Shown: positions 46,404-55,195 of the stretch, in pieces
Numbering within the stretch: position 1 is the first letter of the stretch
Layout: every line of letters begins with the position of its first letter
The notes under the pieces: generated by a model
Database searches by the model: none
Seen by the model: the letters and a program-made list of their open reading frames with translations, nothing else
What the model was told of the DNA's origin: nothing
Position numbers and translations under genes: made by a program
Assembly (NCBI GenBank): GCA_039030555.1
Contig: JBCCDY010000017.1
Span: 25,395-89,394, forward strand
From: JBCCDY01 sp039030555
GTDB taxonomy: Bacteria > Bacteroidota > Bacteroidia > Cytophagales > Cyclobacteriaceae
Length of the DNA stretch: 64,000 nt
Reading direction: 5' to 3'

Positions 46404-47465
46404 GTGTTCTTGAAAGCAATATATAAATATGGTTTTAGGTCATTAGTGGCATTGGGGATCTTCGCGTTCTTCAATGCCTCTCATGCTTATAGCATTGAAA
46501 ATTTTTTGACTTGGGAACCAACAGACACTGCTTATTTAATATTTACTTTTTTAAGTGTCATGGCGGTTTGGGAGATTTCAGCCCGTTTAATCGCTGCATA
46601 TGAGAGAAAATACCTTAAAACCTCCTTCTCCAAAAGGCAAATCATCAAGCTTTTTTGGTACGTGGAGTTGATCATTATACCGGTCATTATTCTTCTTACC
46701 TATTTCTCTGCCTTTCATTTTAAAGAACTATTAAATTGTCCCGACCCTGAGGGGCAAGCCACAAACTTTTTTAAAGAGACTCTAAATGCGATGGTTCTTT
46801 CATGGTTAATTATTGGTTCTCAGCTTCTTAAAACATACTATCACTATACCAACAGAATAGAGCGCGAAAAGGCTGAGATGCAGAAAGAACTGTTACTCTC
46901 TAAATATGAAAGCCTGAAAAATCAGGTAAATCCCCATTTTCTATTCAATAGCTTCAGCGTGCTTTCAAGTTTGATTGAGGAAAATCCACAAAGAGCCTCT
47001 GAATTTCTGAATCGATTATCAAAGATGTTCCGATACATTCTCGATAACAAAAGTCAGCAGATGATAAGTCTTCAAAAAGAACTGGAGTTTCTCAAATCAT
47101 ATACCTACCTATTGAAGACCCGTTTTGAGGAAGCTGTTGAAGTTCACATCGACCTCGATTTAAAAATTACTCATCATCAGATTCCGACCCTGGCCCTTCA
47201 AATGCTTATTGAGAATGCCGTAAAACATAACCGATTCTCCAAAACGGAGCCTTTACACATTCACATCACAAATAATGATGAATACCTGGTGGTGTGGAAC
47301 AAGGTCAATAAGAAGGATGCTGAAGTCTATTCTACCAAAGTTGGACTGGAAAACATCAGAAAGCGGTACAGCTTTCAAACCAATTGTGGTATTAAGATCG
47401 CAGTTGATAAAGGACTTTTTACGGTTAAACTACCATTACTAAACTACTCGGGGCTATCTGCATGA
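46404..47465 (+). CDS. LytS-type membrane sensor histidine kinase
   Basis: A 353-residue kinase with four membrane helices (about 12-30, 43-65, 85-104, 128-145) and a His_kinase domain whose phosphoacceptor is His178 in QVNPHFLFNS. The ATP-binding half has the LQMLIENAVKHN N box at about residues 270-281. GTG start at 46404. Its stop overlaps the response regulator start by 4 bp, which makes them a two-component pair. The signal is unknown; the small secreted protein upstream may be linked. Confidence 0.92.
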   Translation: MFLKAIYKYGFRSLVALGIFAFFNASHAYSIENFLTWEPTDTAYLIFTFLSVMAVWEISARLIAAYERKYLKTSFSKRQIIKLFWYVELIIIPVIILLTYFSAFHFKELLNCPDPEGQATNFFKETLNAMVLSWLIIGSQLLKTYYHYTNRIEREKAEMQKELLLSKYESLKNQVNPHFLFNSFSVLSSLIEENPQRASEFLNRLSKMFRYILDNKSQQMISLQKELEFLKSYTYLLKTRFEEAVEVHIDLDLKITHHQIPTLALQMLIENAVKHNRFSKTEPLHIHITNNDEYLVVWNKVNKKDAEVYSTKVGLENIRKRYSFQTNCGIKIAVDKGLFTVKLPLLNYSGLSA

Positions 47466-48199
47466 AGGTAGTTGTCGTCGAAGATGAACACCTTTCGGCT
47501 GAAAGGCTTTGTAAGCTGTTAAAGCAGCTATCGAAGGAAATAGAAGTTGTAGCTCATCTCGATTCCGTACAAAGCACATTGCACTGGTTAAAGGAACATC
47601 CTAAAATAGATCTTATCTTTTTGGATATACAGCTGAGCGATGGAGTTGCTTTCGATATCCTTTCGGAAATGGAGCAGAGTATCCCAATAATCTTTACAAC
47701 AGCCTATGATGAATATGCAGTTAAAGCCTTCAAATTCAAGAGTATTGACTATCTACTTAAACCCATAGATAAAGAGGAACTGGAAAATGCACTTTCCAAA
47801 TATGGGGAGTGGTATCAGGAAAACGATCAGGAAGAACTGGAGCGAATTCTGAAAAAAGACTATAAGAAACGCTTTCTGGTAAAGATCGGTGAGCAATATC
47901 AACGAGTTGAATCCAATGATATCTGTTTCTTCTATTTTGATTCGGGTATTACTTATATTAAGTCCAAAGAAGGGAAAAGACTACCTATCGATTTTTCTCT
48001 GGAGCAACTGGAACAAATGATTAATCCACTGGAATTTTTCCGGGTAAATCGCAAGTATATCATCTGTATTTCTGGAATCTCACAAATCCATACTTATTTC
48101 AACAGTCGATTACTCCTGAAGATGCATCAGGATACGCCCGATGAAGTCATAGTAAGCCGTGACCGGGTTAATTCATTTAAGAAGTGGATTGATTGCTAG
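47462..48199 (+). CDS. LytTR-type response regulator
   Basis: A 245-residue regulator with a receiver domain (about residues 1-120; phosphorylation site Asp55 in LIFLDIQLSDG, and acidic Glu7/Asp8 with Lys104 in the LLKPID motif) and a LytTR DNA-binding domain (about 140-243). It pairs with the LytS-type kinase that overlaps it by 4 bp. Targets are unknown. Confidence 0.94.
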   Translation: MKVVVVEDEHLSAERLCKLLKQLSKEIEVVAHLDSVQSTLHWLKEHPKIDLIFLDIQLSDGVAFDILSEMEQSIPIIFTTAYDEYAVKAFKFKSIDYLLKPIDKEELENALSKYGEWYQENDQEELERILKKDYKKRFLVKIGEQYQRVESNDICFFYFDSGITYIKSKEGKRLPIDFSLEQLEQMINPLEFFRVNRKYIICISGISQIHTYFNSRLLLKMHQDTPDEVIVSRDRVNSFKKWIDC

Positions 48200-48297
48200 C
48201 AGTATAAAACTTTAATTGAATTTTTTAATAGAATCATTTCAATTTATTGAAGTTACAAGTCAGATAAATACACTATTTGCATTAATTTTCCACTTTT

Positions 48298-48315
48298 GAA
48301 CATTTGTTAATGTTC
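48298..48315. promoter_or_regulatory. Palindrome upstream of the AraC gene
   Basis: A perfect 7-bp inverted repeat, GAACATT (48298-48304) and AATGTTC (48309-48315), with a 4-bp spacer. It lies 99 bp after the response regulator and 97 bp before the AraC start. It may be an operator or a weak terminator; there is no T tract. Confidence 0.4.
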
Positions 48316-48411
48316 TTAACTATTCCGTGAAATTCATCCATACTTCCTCGAAAAGGATACAAATCACTACAGCACGATTATTACTTTCGATCTATTCTAT
48401 TAGATTGAATT

Positions 48412-49329
48412 ATGGAGCAGATTATTCATATCAGAAGCATAGCACAGGCATACAGCTACCTCCATGCAGAAGTACCTCCTCATCCATTGATCACGCTCAT
48501 TAAAAGATGGCCCAAAACTGACCTTGATTTAACACAGGCAAGATTTACAAGTGACTTATATCTTATGGCGATGAAAAGAGAGATCAATGGAAGCTTTCAG
48601 TATGGCCTAAGCTCGTATGACTTTCAGGAAGGTACCATGATATTCATTGGACCTGGACAGGTAGCCAATTTTTCACACGCGGCTCTGTATGCGGATAAAG
48701 AGACGCCATCAACAGGGTGGACCATTCTCTTTCATCCTGATCTTATTCGAAAGTCTGAATTGGGAAAAATAATTCATAAATACTCCTTCTTTAGTTATGA
48801 CACCAATGAGGCACTTCATTTATCTGAAAAAGAGCGTCGCTTTTTAAATACTCTGGTCGATACGATTGATGAAGAGATCCATCAGAATATGGACCGTCAT
48901 TCACAGGAATTGATTGTCCAAAACCTTGAAACCATCCTGAAATACAGCAGCCGTTACTATGACCGCCAGTTCTATACACGCACTAATCTGAATAAGGATC
49001 TGGTTTCCAAATTTGAGCAGTTTTTGAAGTCTTACTTTGACTCTGAAGCACTAATGAACGAGGGAATGCCGACACTTGATCAATGTGGTGAAGCAATGAA
49101 TATGTCCGGACCCTATTTAAGCGATCTGTTAAGAACAGAAACGGGAAGAAGTGCCAAAGATCATATCCACAGATATCTGATCGAACAGGCCAAGACTATT
49201 TTGCTCAACTCGACAGATTCAGTGAGTCAGGTAGCTTTCAGTCTGGGATTTGATTATCCTCAGAACTTTAGCAAGCTGTTCAAATCCAAAACCGGGATGA
49301 GCCCGAGTGAATATCGTGATCTTAATTGA
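48412..49329 (+). CDS. AraC-family transcriptional regulator
   Basis: A 305-residue regulator. The N-terminal half (about 1-170) is a cupin-like sensing domain, and two helix-turn-helix motifs lie at about 195-300. The C-terminal AraC signature is SVSQVAFSLGFDYPQNFSKLFKSKTGMSPSEYRD. The short-chain dehydrogenase gene begins about 90 bp after it, so the two are probably linked; the regulator may control that gene. Starts at ATG 48412. Confidence 0.9.
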   Translation: MEQIIHIRSIAQAYSYLHAEVPPHPLITLIKRWPKTDLDLTQARFTSDLYLMAMKREINGSFQYGLSSYDFQEGTMIFIGPGQVANFSHAALYADKETPSTGWTILFHPDLIRKSELGKIIHKYSFFSYDTNEALHLSEKERRFLNTLVDTIDEEIHQNMDRHSQELIVQNLETILKYSSRYYDRQFYTRTNLNKDLVSKFEQFLKSYFDSEALMNEGMPTLDQCGEAMNMSGPYLSDLLRTETGRSAKDHIHRYLIEQAKTILLNSTDSVSQVAFSLGFDYPQNFSKLFKSKTGMSPSEYRDLN

Positions 49330-49421
49330 GTTTCAGCGAAAATCATTTGATGATCTGCGAAACGGATAAGTAGTATTTCAGGACCTTTACTTTCTTTAAT
49401 GTATTGGGAAAAAAGAAAGTC

Positions 49422-50324
49422 ATGAAAACTACAGCATTTGATATTGTCAGAAGTCAGGACCTGAATGGAAAAGTCTTTCTCATCACTGGAGGATATGCAG
49501 GTCTTGGGGCTATTAACACCCGGGCATTACTGATGGCCAGGGCCAAAGTGATCATAACCGGACGAAGTGCTGAAGCCCAGGCAGAGTTCGTAAAAAACCT
49601 GCAGGATGATCCAGAACTGAATTTGGAAGATCAACAAATTGACGCTTCTCATACCATGAACCTGGGTGACCTTGTATCAGTAAAAAAATTTGCCAGTTAT
49701 GTAAAATCAAACTACAACCAGATTGATTGTCTGATCAACAATGCCGGGGTCATGAACACACCTCCGGGTAAGACGAAAGATGGCTTCGAAACTCAGATGG
49801 GCATCAATGTCATCGGGCATTTCCTGCTATCGAAAATACTTGTCGATATTACAAAACGTCAGATATGGCTTTCGTCCAAAGGACATATCCGGTTTGGTGC
49901 TCCCCGAATAGACCTTGATGCCATCACCAATATTGAAAAACCGCCTTACATACCACGAGCACGCTATCAGCAGTCCAAGCTGGGAGATATCTTATTGGCC
50001 AGGCAATTTGCCAGACAATACCCTCACCTTAAGGCCGTATCTGTTCACCCTGGTGGTGTGAAAACCAATCTGGGGCGACATATGAGCATAGGACAGAAAA
50101 TCAAATTTATATTGACCAATCCATTTATTGTAATGGCGATGGTCTCACCCGAGGAAGGAGCTGCTACACAGGTTCTGGTGGCTACAATTCCTGATGAGGA
50201 ATTATCAAATGGTGCCTACTATTCGGACTGTAAAGTAACTGAAGAAGCCGAAAGTGCCAGAAACATGGAAGACGCCAAAAAACTTTTTGATTATTGTGAT
50301 GATGTGACAAAGGCCTACCAATGA
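49422..50324 (+). CDS. Short-chain dehydrogenase/reductase
   Basis: A classical SDR of about 300 residues. The cofactor motif TGGYAGLG is near residues 22-29, NNAGVM is present, and the catalytic site reads YxxxK (YQQSK at about 189-193), with the serine probably in WLSSKGH. I chose ATG 49422; a TTG at 49404 would add six residues. It follows the AraC regulator, a common arrangement for redox enzymes induced by small electrophiles. Substrate unknown. Confidence 0.9.
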   Translation: MKTTAFDIVRSQDLNGKVFLITGGYAGLGAINTRALLMARAKVIITGRSAEAQAEFVKNLQDDPELNLEDQQIDASHTMNLGDLVSVKKFASYVKSNYNQIDCLINNAGVMNTPPGKTKDGFETQMGINVIGHFLLSKILVDITKRQIWLSSKGHIRFGAPRIDLDAITNIEKPPYIPRARYQQSKLGDILLARQFARQYPHLKAVSVHPGGVKTNLGRHMSIGQKIKFILTNPFIVMAMVSPEEGAATQVLVATIPDEELSNGAYYSDCKVTEEAESARNMEDAKKLFDYCDDVTKAYQ

Positions 50325-50421
50325 AATAGCATATCAATGAATTCTGGAATGAAGCATTAGACCTATAATTGTAAATAGTTAAATTAAAGGATTATCAATA
50401 ATGTTACAGGCTTGATGAAGT

Positions 50422-51072
50422 TTATGTTTTCCCATAAAAACTCACTTCGGCATCTTTATTATCCATTTTGATGAGGTTTGAGGTGTCCCCCAGCACTTCA
50501 TCGACAAAGCCGTATTCCTTAGCCTCTAATGCATTCATAAAACGGTCTCTCCGAAAGAACTCTTCTATTTCTTTCCATGTATACCCACTGTTTTTTCCCA
50601 TAATGTGAAAGAGCTGCGTCTGCAGCCGCTCCTGTTCACGGGTTGCAATGCGTACATCTTCTGTATAACCTTTAGCTCCTCCGCCAGTCGGATGTTGATG
50701 AATGGTTGCTTGTGGCAATGCGAAACGTTTTCCCTTTGCTCCTGAGGTAAGTAGAGCTGTTCCCATACTTCCGGAAAACCCAACGGCTACCGTCGATACT
50801 GGAGCAGAAACCATCTGCATAGCATCATAGATGGCAAGCCCTCCATAGACCGATCCACCGGGCGACTGAATATACATATCGATTTGCTGCTTCGGATTCT
50901 GGCTGTTCAGGTAAAGTAGTTGAGCTACCACAACATTAGCTACCTGATCATCTATGGCAGAGCCCAGAAAGATGATGCGTTCTTTTAGCAGCAGGCTGAA
51001 AATATCGTAAGCTCTTTCCCCCCGACTGCTCTGGTCAATAACCATAGGGATAAGGTTTGACTGAATACTCAT
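50422..51072 (-). CDS. clpP: Divergent ClpP-type serine protease
   Basis: A 216-residue ClpP-fold protease, active as a barrel with a Clp ATPase. The triad is visible: Ser102 (SGSMGTALL), His125 (ATIHQHPTGG) and Asp176 (RRDRFMN). The loop between Ser and His is two residues shorter than in E. coli ClpP, and His127/Pro128 replace the usual QPLGG order, so it is a divergent paralogue, probably not the housekeeping ClpP. It is the last gene of an operon with an ECF sigma factor and a small protein (3-bp gap). That context suggests proteolysis linked to stress-sigma control. No Clp ATPase lies nearby. Confidence 0.9.
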   Translation of the reverse strand: MSIQSNLIPMVIDQSSRGERAYDIFSLLLKERIIFLGSAIDDQVANVVVAQLLYLNSQNPKQQIDMYIQSPGGSVYGGLAIYDAMQMVSAPVSTVAVGFSGSMGTALLTSGAKGKRFALPQATIHQHPTGGGAKGYTEDVRIATREQERLQTQLFHIMGKNSGYTWKEIEEFFRRDRFMNALEAKEYGFVDEVLGDTSNLIKMDNKDAEVSFYGKT

Positions 51073-51075
51073 GTC

Positions 51076-51345
51076 TTATCGTTTAAATATGGCTCTTATT
51101 TTATGCTGAAATGAATGATATCTACGGTCAGTAAAAAGCTTTTGCTCAATCATGCTGATTTCTTTTCGCAACTTGTTACTTCCATACAGCCGGATCAGTT
51201 CATATGATTTCGACTGCCATTCGGCTTTTCCGGCCAGATCGGGGTTCGATAGAATTCTGGCTTCTGTTAACAACCTATCCTGCACATCGCCAAGCTCAAG
51301 CAGATATTCTTCTATCCTTTTTGTTTCAGTCAAGGAAGTCCTCAT
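51076..51345 (-). CDS. Small helical protein of the sigma-ClpP operon
   Basis: An 89-residue, helical, charged protein (MRTSLTETKRIEEYLLELGDVQDRLL at the start). It has no signal peptide or membrane helix. It overlaps the end of the ECF sigma gene by 20 bp and stops 3 bp before the ClpP gene. Size and position would fit a small anti-sigma factor or an adaptor, but no anti-sigma motif is visible. Starts at ATG 51345. Confidence 0.65.
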   Translation of the reverse strand: MRTSLTETKRIEEYLLELGDVQDRLLTEARILSNPDLAGKAEWQSKSYELIRLYGSNKLRKEISMIEQKLFTDRRYHSFQHKIRAIFKR

Positions 51346-51859
51346 AACTCAATGCTTTCTGTTTGATTTCATTACGTACCTTTTCAAGGCATTTATATTT
51401 CTGAACCGTGGCCGATCGTTCGCTAGTATACCCGAACCGATTGGCAAGTTGGTTCATAGTCATTTTCTCATAGTAAAAGGATTGTAGTAAATCCATACAC
51501 TTCCCACCTGCCCGACTCAAGTAATTCAAAAGCTTTTGTACTATCGGATTTTGCTCTGTTTCTTCCTCCAAATCTATACCTCCAAGACCAGTTGTTCTGG
51601 TTGATTTTTCGTAATGCTTCAGCCATCGTTTTTTGACTATACCCATCAAATAGGTTTTATCATCTGACTCAGCCTGGAAGCCTTCGTGAACAATTTTTTC
51701 ATAGTATAAAACGATCGATTGCTGGAAAATATCCTTGGCGTCCTCCAGGTTTCCACCTCGCTGTTTTACATATTGGGCAGCAATAGGGAAAACTTCCTGA
51801 TACCATTCCTTAATGGTGGTTTCTCGAGTTCTTACTTTTTCTTCCTCAAGTACTAGCAT
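51326..51859 (-). CDS. ECF-type sigma-70 factor
   Basis: A sigma factor of about 177 residues. Region 2 (about 15-80; EDAKDIFQQSIVLYYEKIV) and region 4 (about 125-170; KMTMNQLANRFGYTSERSATVQKYKCLEKVRNEI) are clear. I chose ATG 51859; a TTG at 51895 would add 12 residues. It is followed by a small helical protein and a ClpP protease as one operon. The regulon is unknown. Confidence 0.87.
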   Translation of the reverse strand: MLVLEEEKVRTRETTIKEWYQEVFPIAAQYVKQRGGNLEDAKDIFQQSIVLYYEKIVHEGFQAESDDKTYLMGIVKKRWLKHYEKSTRTTGLGGIDLEEETEQNPIVQKLLNYLSRAGGKCMDLLQSFYYEKMTMNQLANRFGYTSERSATVQKYKCLEKVRNEIKQKALSYEDFLD

Positions 51860-51974
51860 ACTTTTAGCCTTTATGGTAATGTTCCCTTTATCCAAACAAT
51901 ATCACCTGAAAATTATAATTTTTATTAAATCTAATATTCAGAGGAAAGATTTGACCGATCAATAGATAGAATAT

Positions 51975-52006
51975 TAAGGAATAAATTCAGGAGAATTTAT
52001 TCCTTA
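51975..52006. terminator. Strong 14-bp hairpin between desaturase and sigma operon
   Basis: Perfect 14-bp arms (51975-51988 and 51993-52006; TAAGGAATAAATTC and its complement) around the 4-nt loop AGGA. It lies 113 bp after the acyl-ACP desaturase stop and 116 bp before the sigma start. It could terminate the desaturase transcript on the minus strand, but it lacks a run of T, so it may instead be a regulatory element or a short repeat. Confidence 0.6.
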
Positions 52007-52118
52007 TCCTGATAGAGGCTCAAAAGTTATAGAGCGTTTTGTATACAGTATTTACTTGCCATTAAACAGATCTTATACTAAGGACTCGCAAAACATCTTA
52101 TACCTATTTAAATACTAA

Positions 52119-53111
52119 CTATCCCACCGGGATCATCCATTTAAAAGAGTAATTATCTCCTGAAAGCCTTGAGCGTTCTGCAATACGTAACATTCTGTCG
52201 GGTAAGCTCATTAAATAATCTCTTGCTTTTTCGGCCTCCGAATTCAGTTCTGTGATCTTATCGATATCCCACATTTTATTCAATTTTCTGAGGACATCAA
52301 CATAATCAAAGCTAGTATACACTCCCATGCGCTGAGCTACGGTAGAAAACTGGTCAAACAGTTCGCCCTGTTGACCACCGGATTCCCGCATGTGCATAGC
52401 CGGCATAATGATTTTATGTTTCATCATGTGATAAAATGCCAGCATCATTTCGCTAGGGTCGTATTCAAAGATGTTCTTCACGAACTCACCATATGCAATA
52501 TGATGCCGCATTTCGTCGCCAGCAATAAACTTATTTATTTTAGCCAGGAGTTTATGTCCTTTTTCAAGGGCTATTTTAGCTACATTGTTATGTGAAGTGA
52601 ACGTAGCCAGCTCCTGAAAGCAGGTGTATACAAAGTTTTTGTAAGGATCCTGTGCGGTGCCAATATCGAAGCCATCAGCAATCAAATGCTGGGTGGATAA
52701 TTCCACTTCACGCATGTTTACTCTACCAGATAAGTAAATGATCTTATTGAGCACATCACCATGCCTGTTTTCTTCTGCTGTCCAGTTTCTAACCCATTTA
52801 GCCCAGCCATTATCCTGACCATTCTCATGCTGTTTGATGCCATCCACATCCATAAGCCATGATTCATAGGTAGGCAATGCTTCCTCAGTCACCATATCTC
52901 CTACCAGTACAACCCAGAAGTCATCGCTCAAGTCCTTTGAGATCTCTCTTATTTCCTTTATCTCTTCGAAAAAATTCTCACTTTGAGGTTTAGGCAGGAA
53001 ATCCGAAGGTTGCCAAATCTTTTCGATGGGCATTAAATACTTCTCTACGAAAGTGTCTATACGCTTTTCAAGCGTTTGCATCACTTCCATTCTAATATTA
53101 TGTATCGACAT
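52119..53111 (-). CDS. Soluble acyl-ACP desaturase (stearoyl-ACP type)
   Basis: A 330-residue di-iron enzyme of the acyl-ACP desaturase family that introduces a double bond into acyl chains on acyl carrier protein. The iron ligands are visible: Glu77 (TEEALP), Glu114 and His117 (EENRHG), Glu167, and Glu200 and His203 (DEMRHH). Length is normal. Starts at ATG 53111, 9 bp after the PlsC-type acyltransferase, so the two form a lipid-synthesis operon. Confidence 0.93.
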   Translation of the reverse strand: MSIHNIRMEVMQTLEKRIDTFVEKYLMPIEKIWQPSDFLPKPQSENFFEEIKEIREISKDLSDDFWVVLVGDMVTEEALPTYESWLMDVDGIKQHENGQDNGWAKWVRNWTAEENRHGDVLNKIIYLSGRVNMREVELSTQHLIADGFDIGTAQDPYKNFVYTCFQELATFTSHNNVAKIALEKGHKLLAKINKFIAGDEMRHHIAYGEFVKNIFEYDPSEMMLAFYHMMKHKIIMPAMHMRESGGQQGELFDQFSTVAQRMGVYTSFDYVDVLRKLNKMWDIDKITELNSEAEKARDYLMSLPDRMLRIAERSRLSGDNYSFKWMIPVG

Positions 53112-53120
53112 TCTATTTCA

Positions 53121-53855
53121 TTAATTAATTATAACCCCACCTTTCACAGTTTCTTCAACTTTTTGGAAGAGTTCTTCAAAGGTAACTGTTTTAACGGCAA
53201 TCGGTTCATGCGTATCCAGCGTCATTTTAATTCCAATGCCGCATGGAAATTTACCGTACTGCTGAAACTTCCATGAGTTATTTATAGTAACCGGAACTAC
53301 ATATGCTGAAGGAGCGAATTTAGTCAATACTTTCAATCCATTTTCAGAAAACCTCTTGGGGTGTCCGTTTCTACTGCGGGTTCCTTCCGGATAAATTACG
53401 GCGGAATAATTATTCTTTTCGATATACCGGGCTAGTTTCATAATCTCTCCAATGGCCTGTTTACCATCCTTGCGATCTATCAAAGCAGATCCACCATGTC
53501 TCAGGTTAAATGATATGCTTGGAATGCCTTTACTCAACTCTATTTTAGATACGAATTTTGGATGATGCTTTCGCATAAACCAGCCAAAAGGCGATATATC
53601 ATACATACTTTGGTGATTGGATACAAAAATTAAAGAAACATCCGATGGTAGGCGGTGCCGGTTTCTAAAGACTACTCGGGAACCTAGTAGAAGCAGGCAT
53701 CCCATGAGCATAAGGTTCATATAGTCTACAGACTTCTTATGTGCAGAATATCCACCCAGTTTTAACATCAACCATTGAATGGGGTGAAATATGAGCAGGG
53801 TGATAAAGAAAGCAGGGTAATAAAAAATGGTTAATATATAGGCTAAAATTTTCAC
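53121..53855 (-). CDS. 1-acyl-sn-glycerol-3-phosphate acyltransferase (PlsC-type)
   Basis: A 244-residue membrane-associated acyltransferase that adds an acyl chain to lysophosphatidate in phospholipid synthesis. The catalytic HX4D motif is HQSMYD at residues 81-86, and the substrate-binding YPEGTRSRNG lies near residue 147. An N-terminal membrane helix is at about 5-30. The GTG start at 53855 has no usual alternative upstream. It precedes the acyl-ACP desaturase by 9 bp. Confidence 0.92.
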   Translation of the reverse strand: MKILAYILTIFYYPAFFITLLIFHPIQWLMLKLGGYSAHKKSVDYMNLMLMGCLLLLGSRVVFRNRHRLPSDVSLIFVSNHQSMYDISPFGWFMRKHHPKFVSKIELSKGIPSISFNLRHGGSALIDRKDGKQAIGEIMKLARYIEKNNYSAVIYPEGTRSRNGHPKRFSENGLKVLTKFAPSAYVVPVTINNSWKFQQYGKFPCGIGIKMTLDTHEPIAVKTVTFEELFQKVEETVKGGVIIN

Positions 53856-54184
53856 TTATGTTTTATTGATTTAGCATCAGCTTATATCAGTTCAGATTTA
53901 GTCATACAAATGGAAGTATCAAACCAAATTTATAAAGTACAAATAAAAATATGATAGAAATAAAGGTAAAACTCCGATGGATACCTCTAACTATATACTC
54001 CTCCTGTTTAAAAACAATAAAAAATTTCTAAAAAACGGCTATCCCTATGGAAGTTAAACTTATCATTTTTAGTTTCAATTTGATCAGCGCAGAAGTATAT
54101 TAAGCACCTCATCCATGAATTCGTATTCGCTTGCTTCTGAAGTATTCATAAAATAGTCTCACTATTTTTAAATAAATTCCTTGT
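53856..54184. other. 329-bp intergenic stretch containing a ClpP relic
   Basis: No intact gene. It holds the decayed ClpP fragment at 54084-54158; the remainder (53856-54083) is AT-rich with no recognised element. Confidence 0.5.
54084..54158 (-). pseudogene. Relic of a clpP-like gene
   Basis: On the minus strand, 24 codons read DYFMNTSEASEYEFMDEVL and then NILLR and a stop, with a stop codon just before the first codon. The first 19 residues match the C-terminal segment DRFMNALEAKEYGFVDEVL of the ClpP at 50422-51072 at 13 of 19 positions. It is a short leftover of a second ClpP gene; everything upstream is gone. It lies 27 bp before the dienelactone hydrolase start. Confidence 0.8.
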
Positions 54185-55072
54185 ATGAAAAAGCTAACTA
54201 AAGAAGACATCAGCCAGGAAGTGTTTGACCTTTATGATGATTATGCCCATAATAAAATAGATCGGAGAAAATTTATAGATCGCTTATCAAAATACGCAAT
54301 TGGAGGAATTACTGTTCCTGCCCTGCTGAGTTTCATTTTACCAAAATACGAGGAATCAATTCTGATTAAGCAGAATGACCCACGGCTAGAAACAGGGTAC
54401 ATCAATTATGAATCCCCAAAAGGTGGCGGTACCATTAAAGGCTTATTAAGCAAGCCGGCCAATGCTGTAGGTGATTTACCGGGAATTATAGTCGTTCATG
54501 AAAACAGGGGGTTAAATCCTTATATAGAAGATGTTTGCCGAAGGGCTGCACTGGAAGGCTTCATAGCCCTTGCCCCCGATGCTTTGACTCCCTTAGGCGG
54601 CTACCCGGGAAATGATGATGAAGGAAGAACACTCCAAAGGCAAAGGGATAGAAACGAAATGTTAGAGGATTTCATAGCTGCTTATAATTACTTAGAATCC
54701 CATGAAGATTGCACCAGTAAAGTTGGCGTTGTTGGCTTTTGTTTCGGTGGATGGATTTCCAACATGATGGCTGTAAAAGTGCCTAAACTTAGTGCTGCAG
54801 TACCTTTTTATGGAAGGCAACCTTCTGAAGAAGAAGCTGCAAAAATCAAGGCTCCACAATTAATACATTATGCAGGGCTGGATAAAAGGGTCAATGAAGG
54901 CTGGCCAGAATATGAAAAAGCCCTGAAAGCGAACAAAATTGATTACACAGCTCATATATACCCTGAAGTAAACCACGGATTTCATAATAATACGACTCCA
55001 AGATATGATGAAGAAGCAGCAACACTAGCCTGGAACCGTACTATTGAGTTTTTCAATAAGCACTTAAAATAG
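54185..55072 (+). CDS. Dienelactone hydrolase family protein
   Basis: A 295-residue alpha/beta hydrolase. The triad is Cys186 (GFCFGGW), Asp233 (GLDKRV) and His264 (NHGFHNN), with Glu106 in VVHENRG as in dienelactone hydrolase. An N-terminal extension (about 1-60) has DRRKFIDRLSKYAIGG, a twin-arginine-like signal, suggesting export. It may hydrolyse lactones or esters; the real substrate is unknown. Starts at ATG 54185. Confidence 0.9.
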   Translation: MKKLTKEDISQEVFDLYDDYAHNKIDRRKFIDRLSKYAIGGITVPALLSFILPKYEESILIKQNDPRLETGYINYESPKGGGTIKGLLSKPANAVGDLPGIIVVHENRGLNPYIEDVCRRAALEGFIALAPDALTPLGGYPGNDDEGRTLQRQRDRNEMLEDFIAAYNYLESHEDCTSKVGVVGFCFGGWISNMMAVKVPKLSAAVPFYGRQPSEEEAAKIKAPQLIHYAGLDKRVNEGWPEYEKALKANKIDYTAHIYPEVNHGFHNNTTPRYDEEAATLAWNRTIEFFNKHLK

Positions 55073-55195
55073 CATAGATTATACAACTTATTTTTTTACC
55101 CCTGTGCAATAAATAATTAGAGTAATAAACTGAAAAAAGTTACGTAGCCCAACCAACCATTTCCAAAGCATCTATATGTTTGGTTAATTTAGGGT

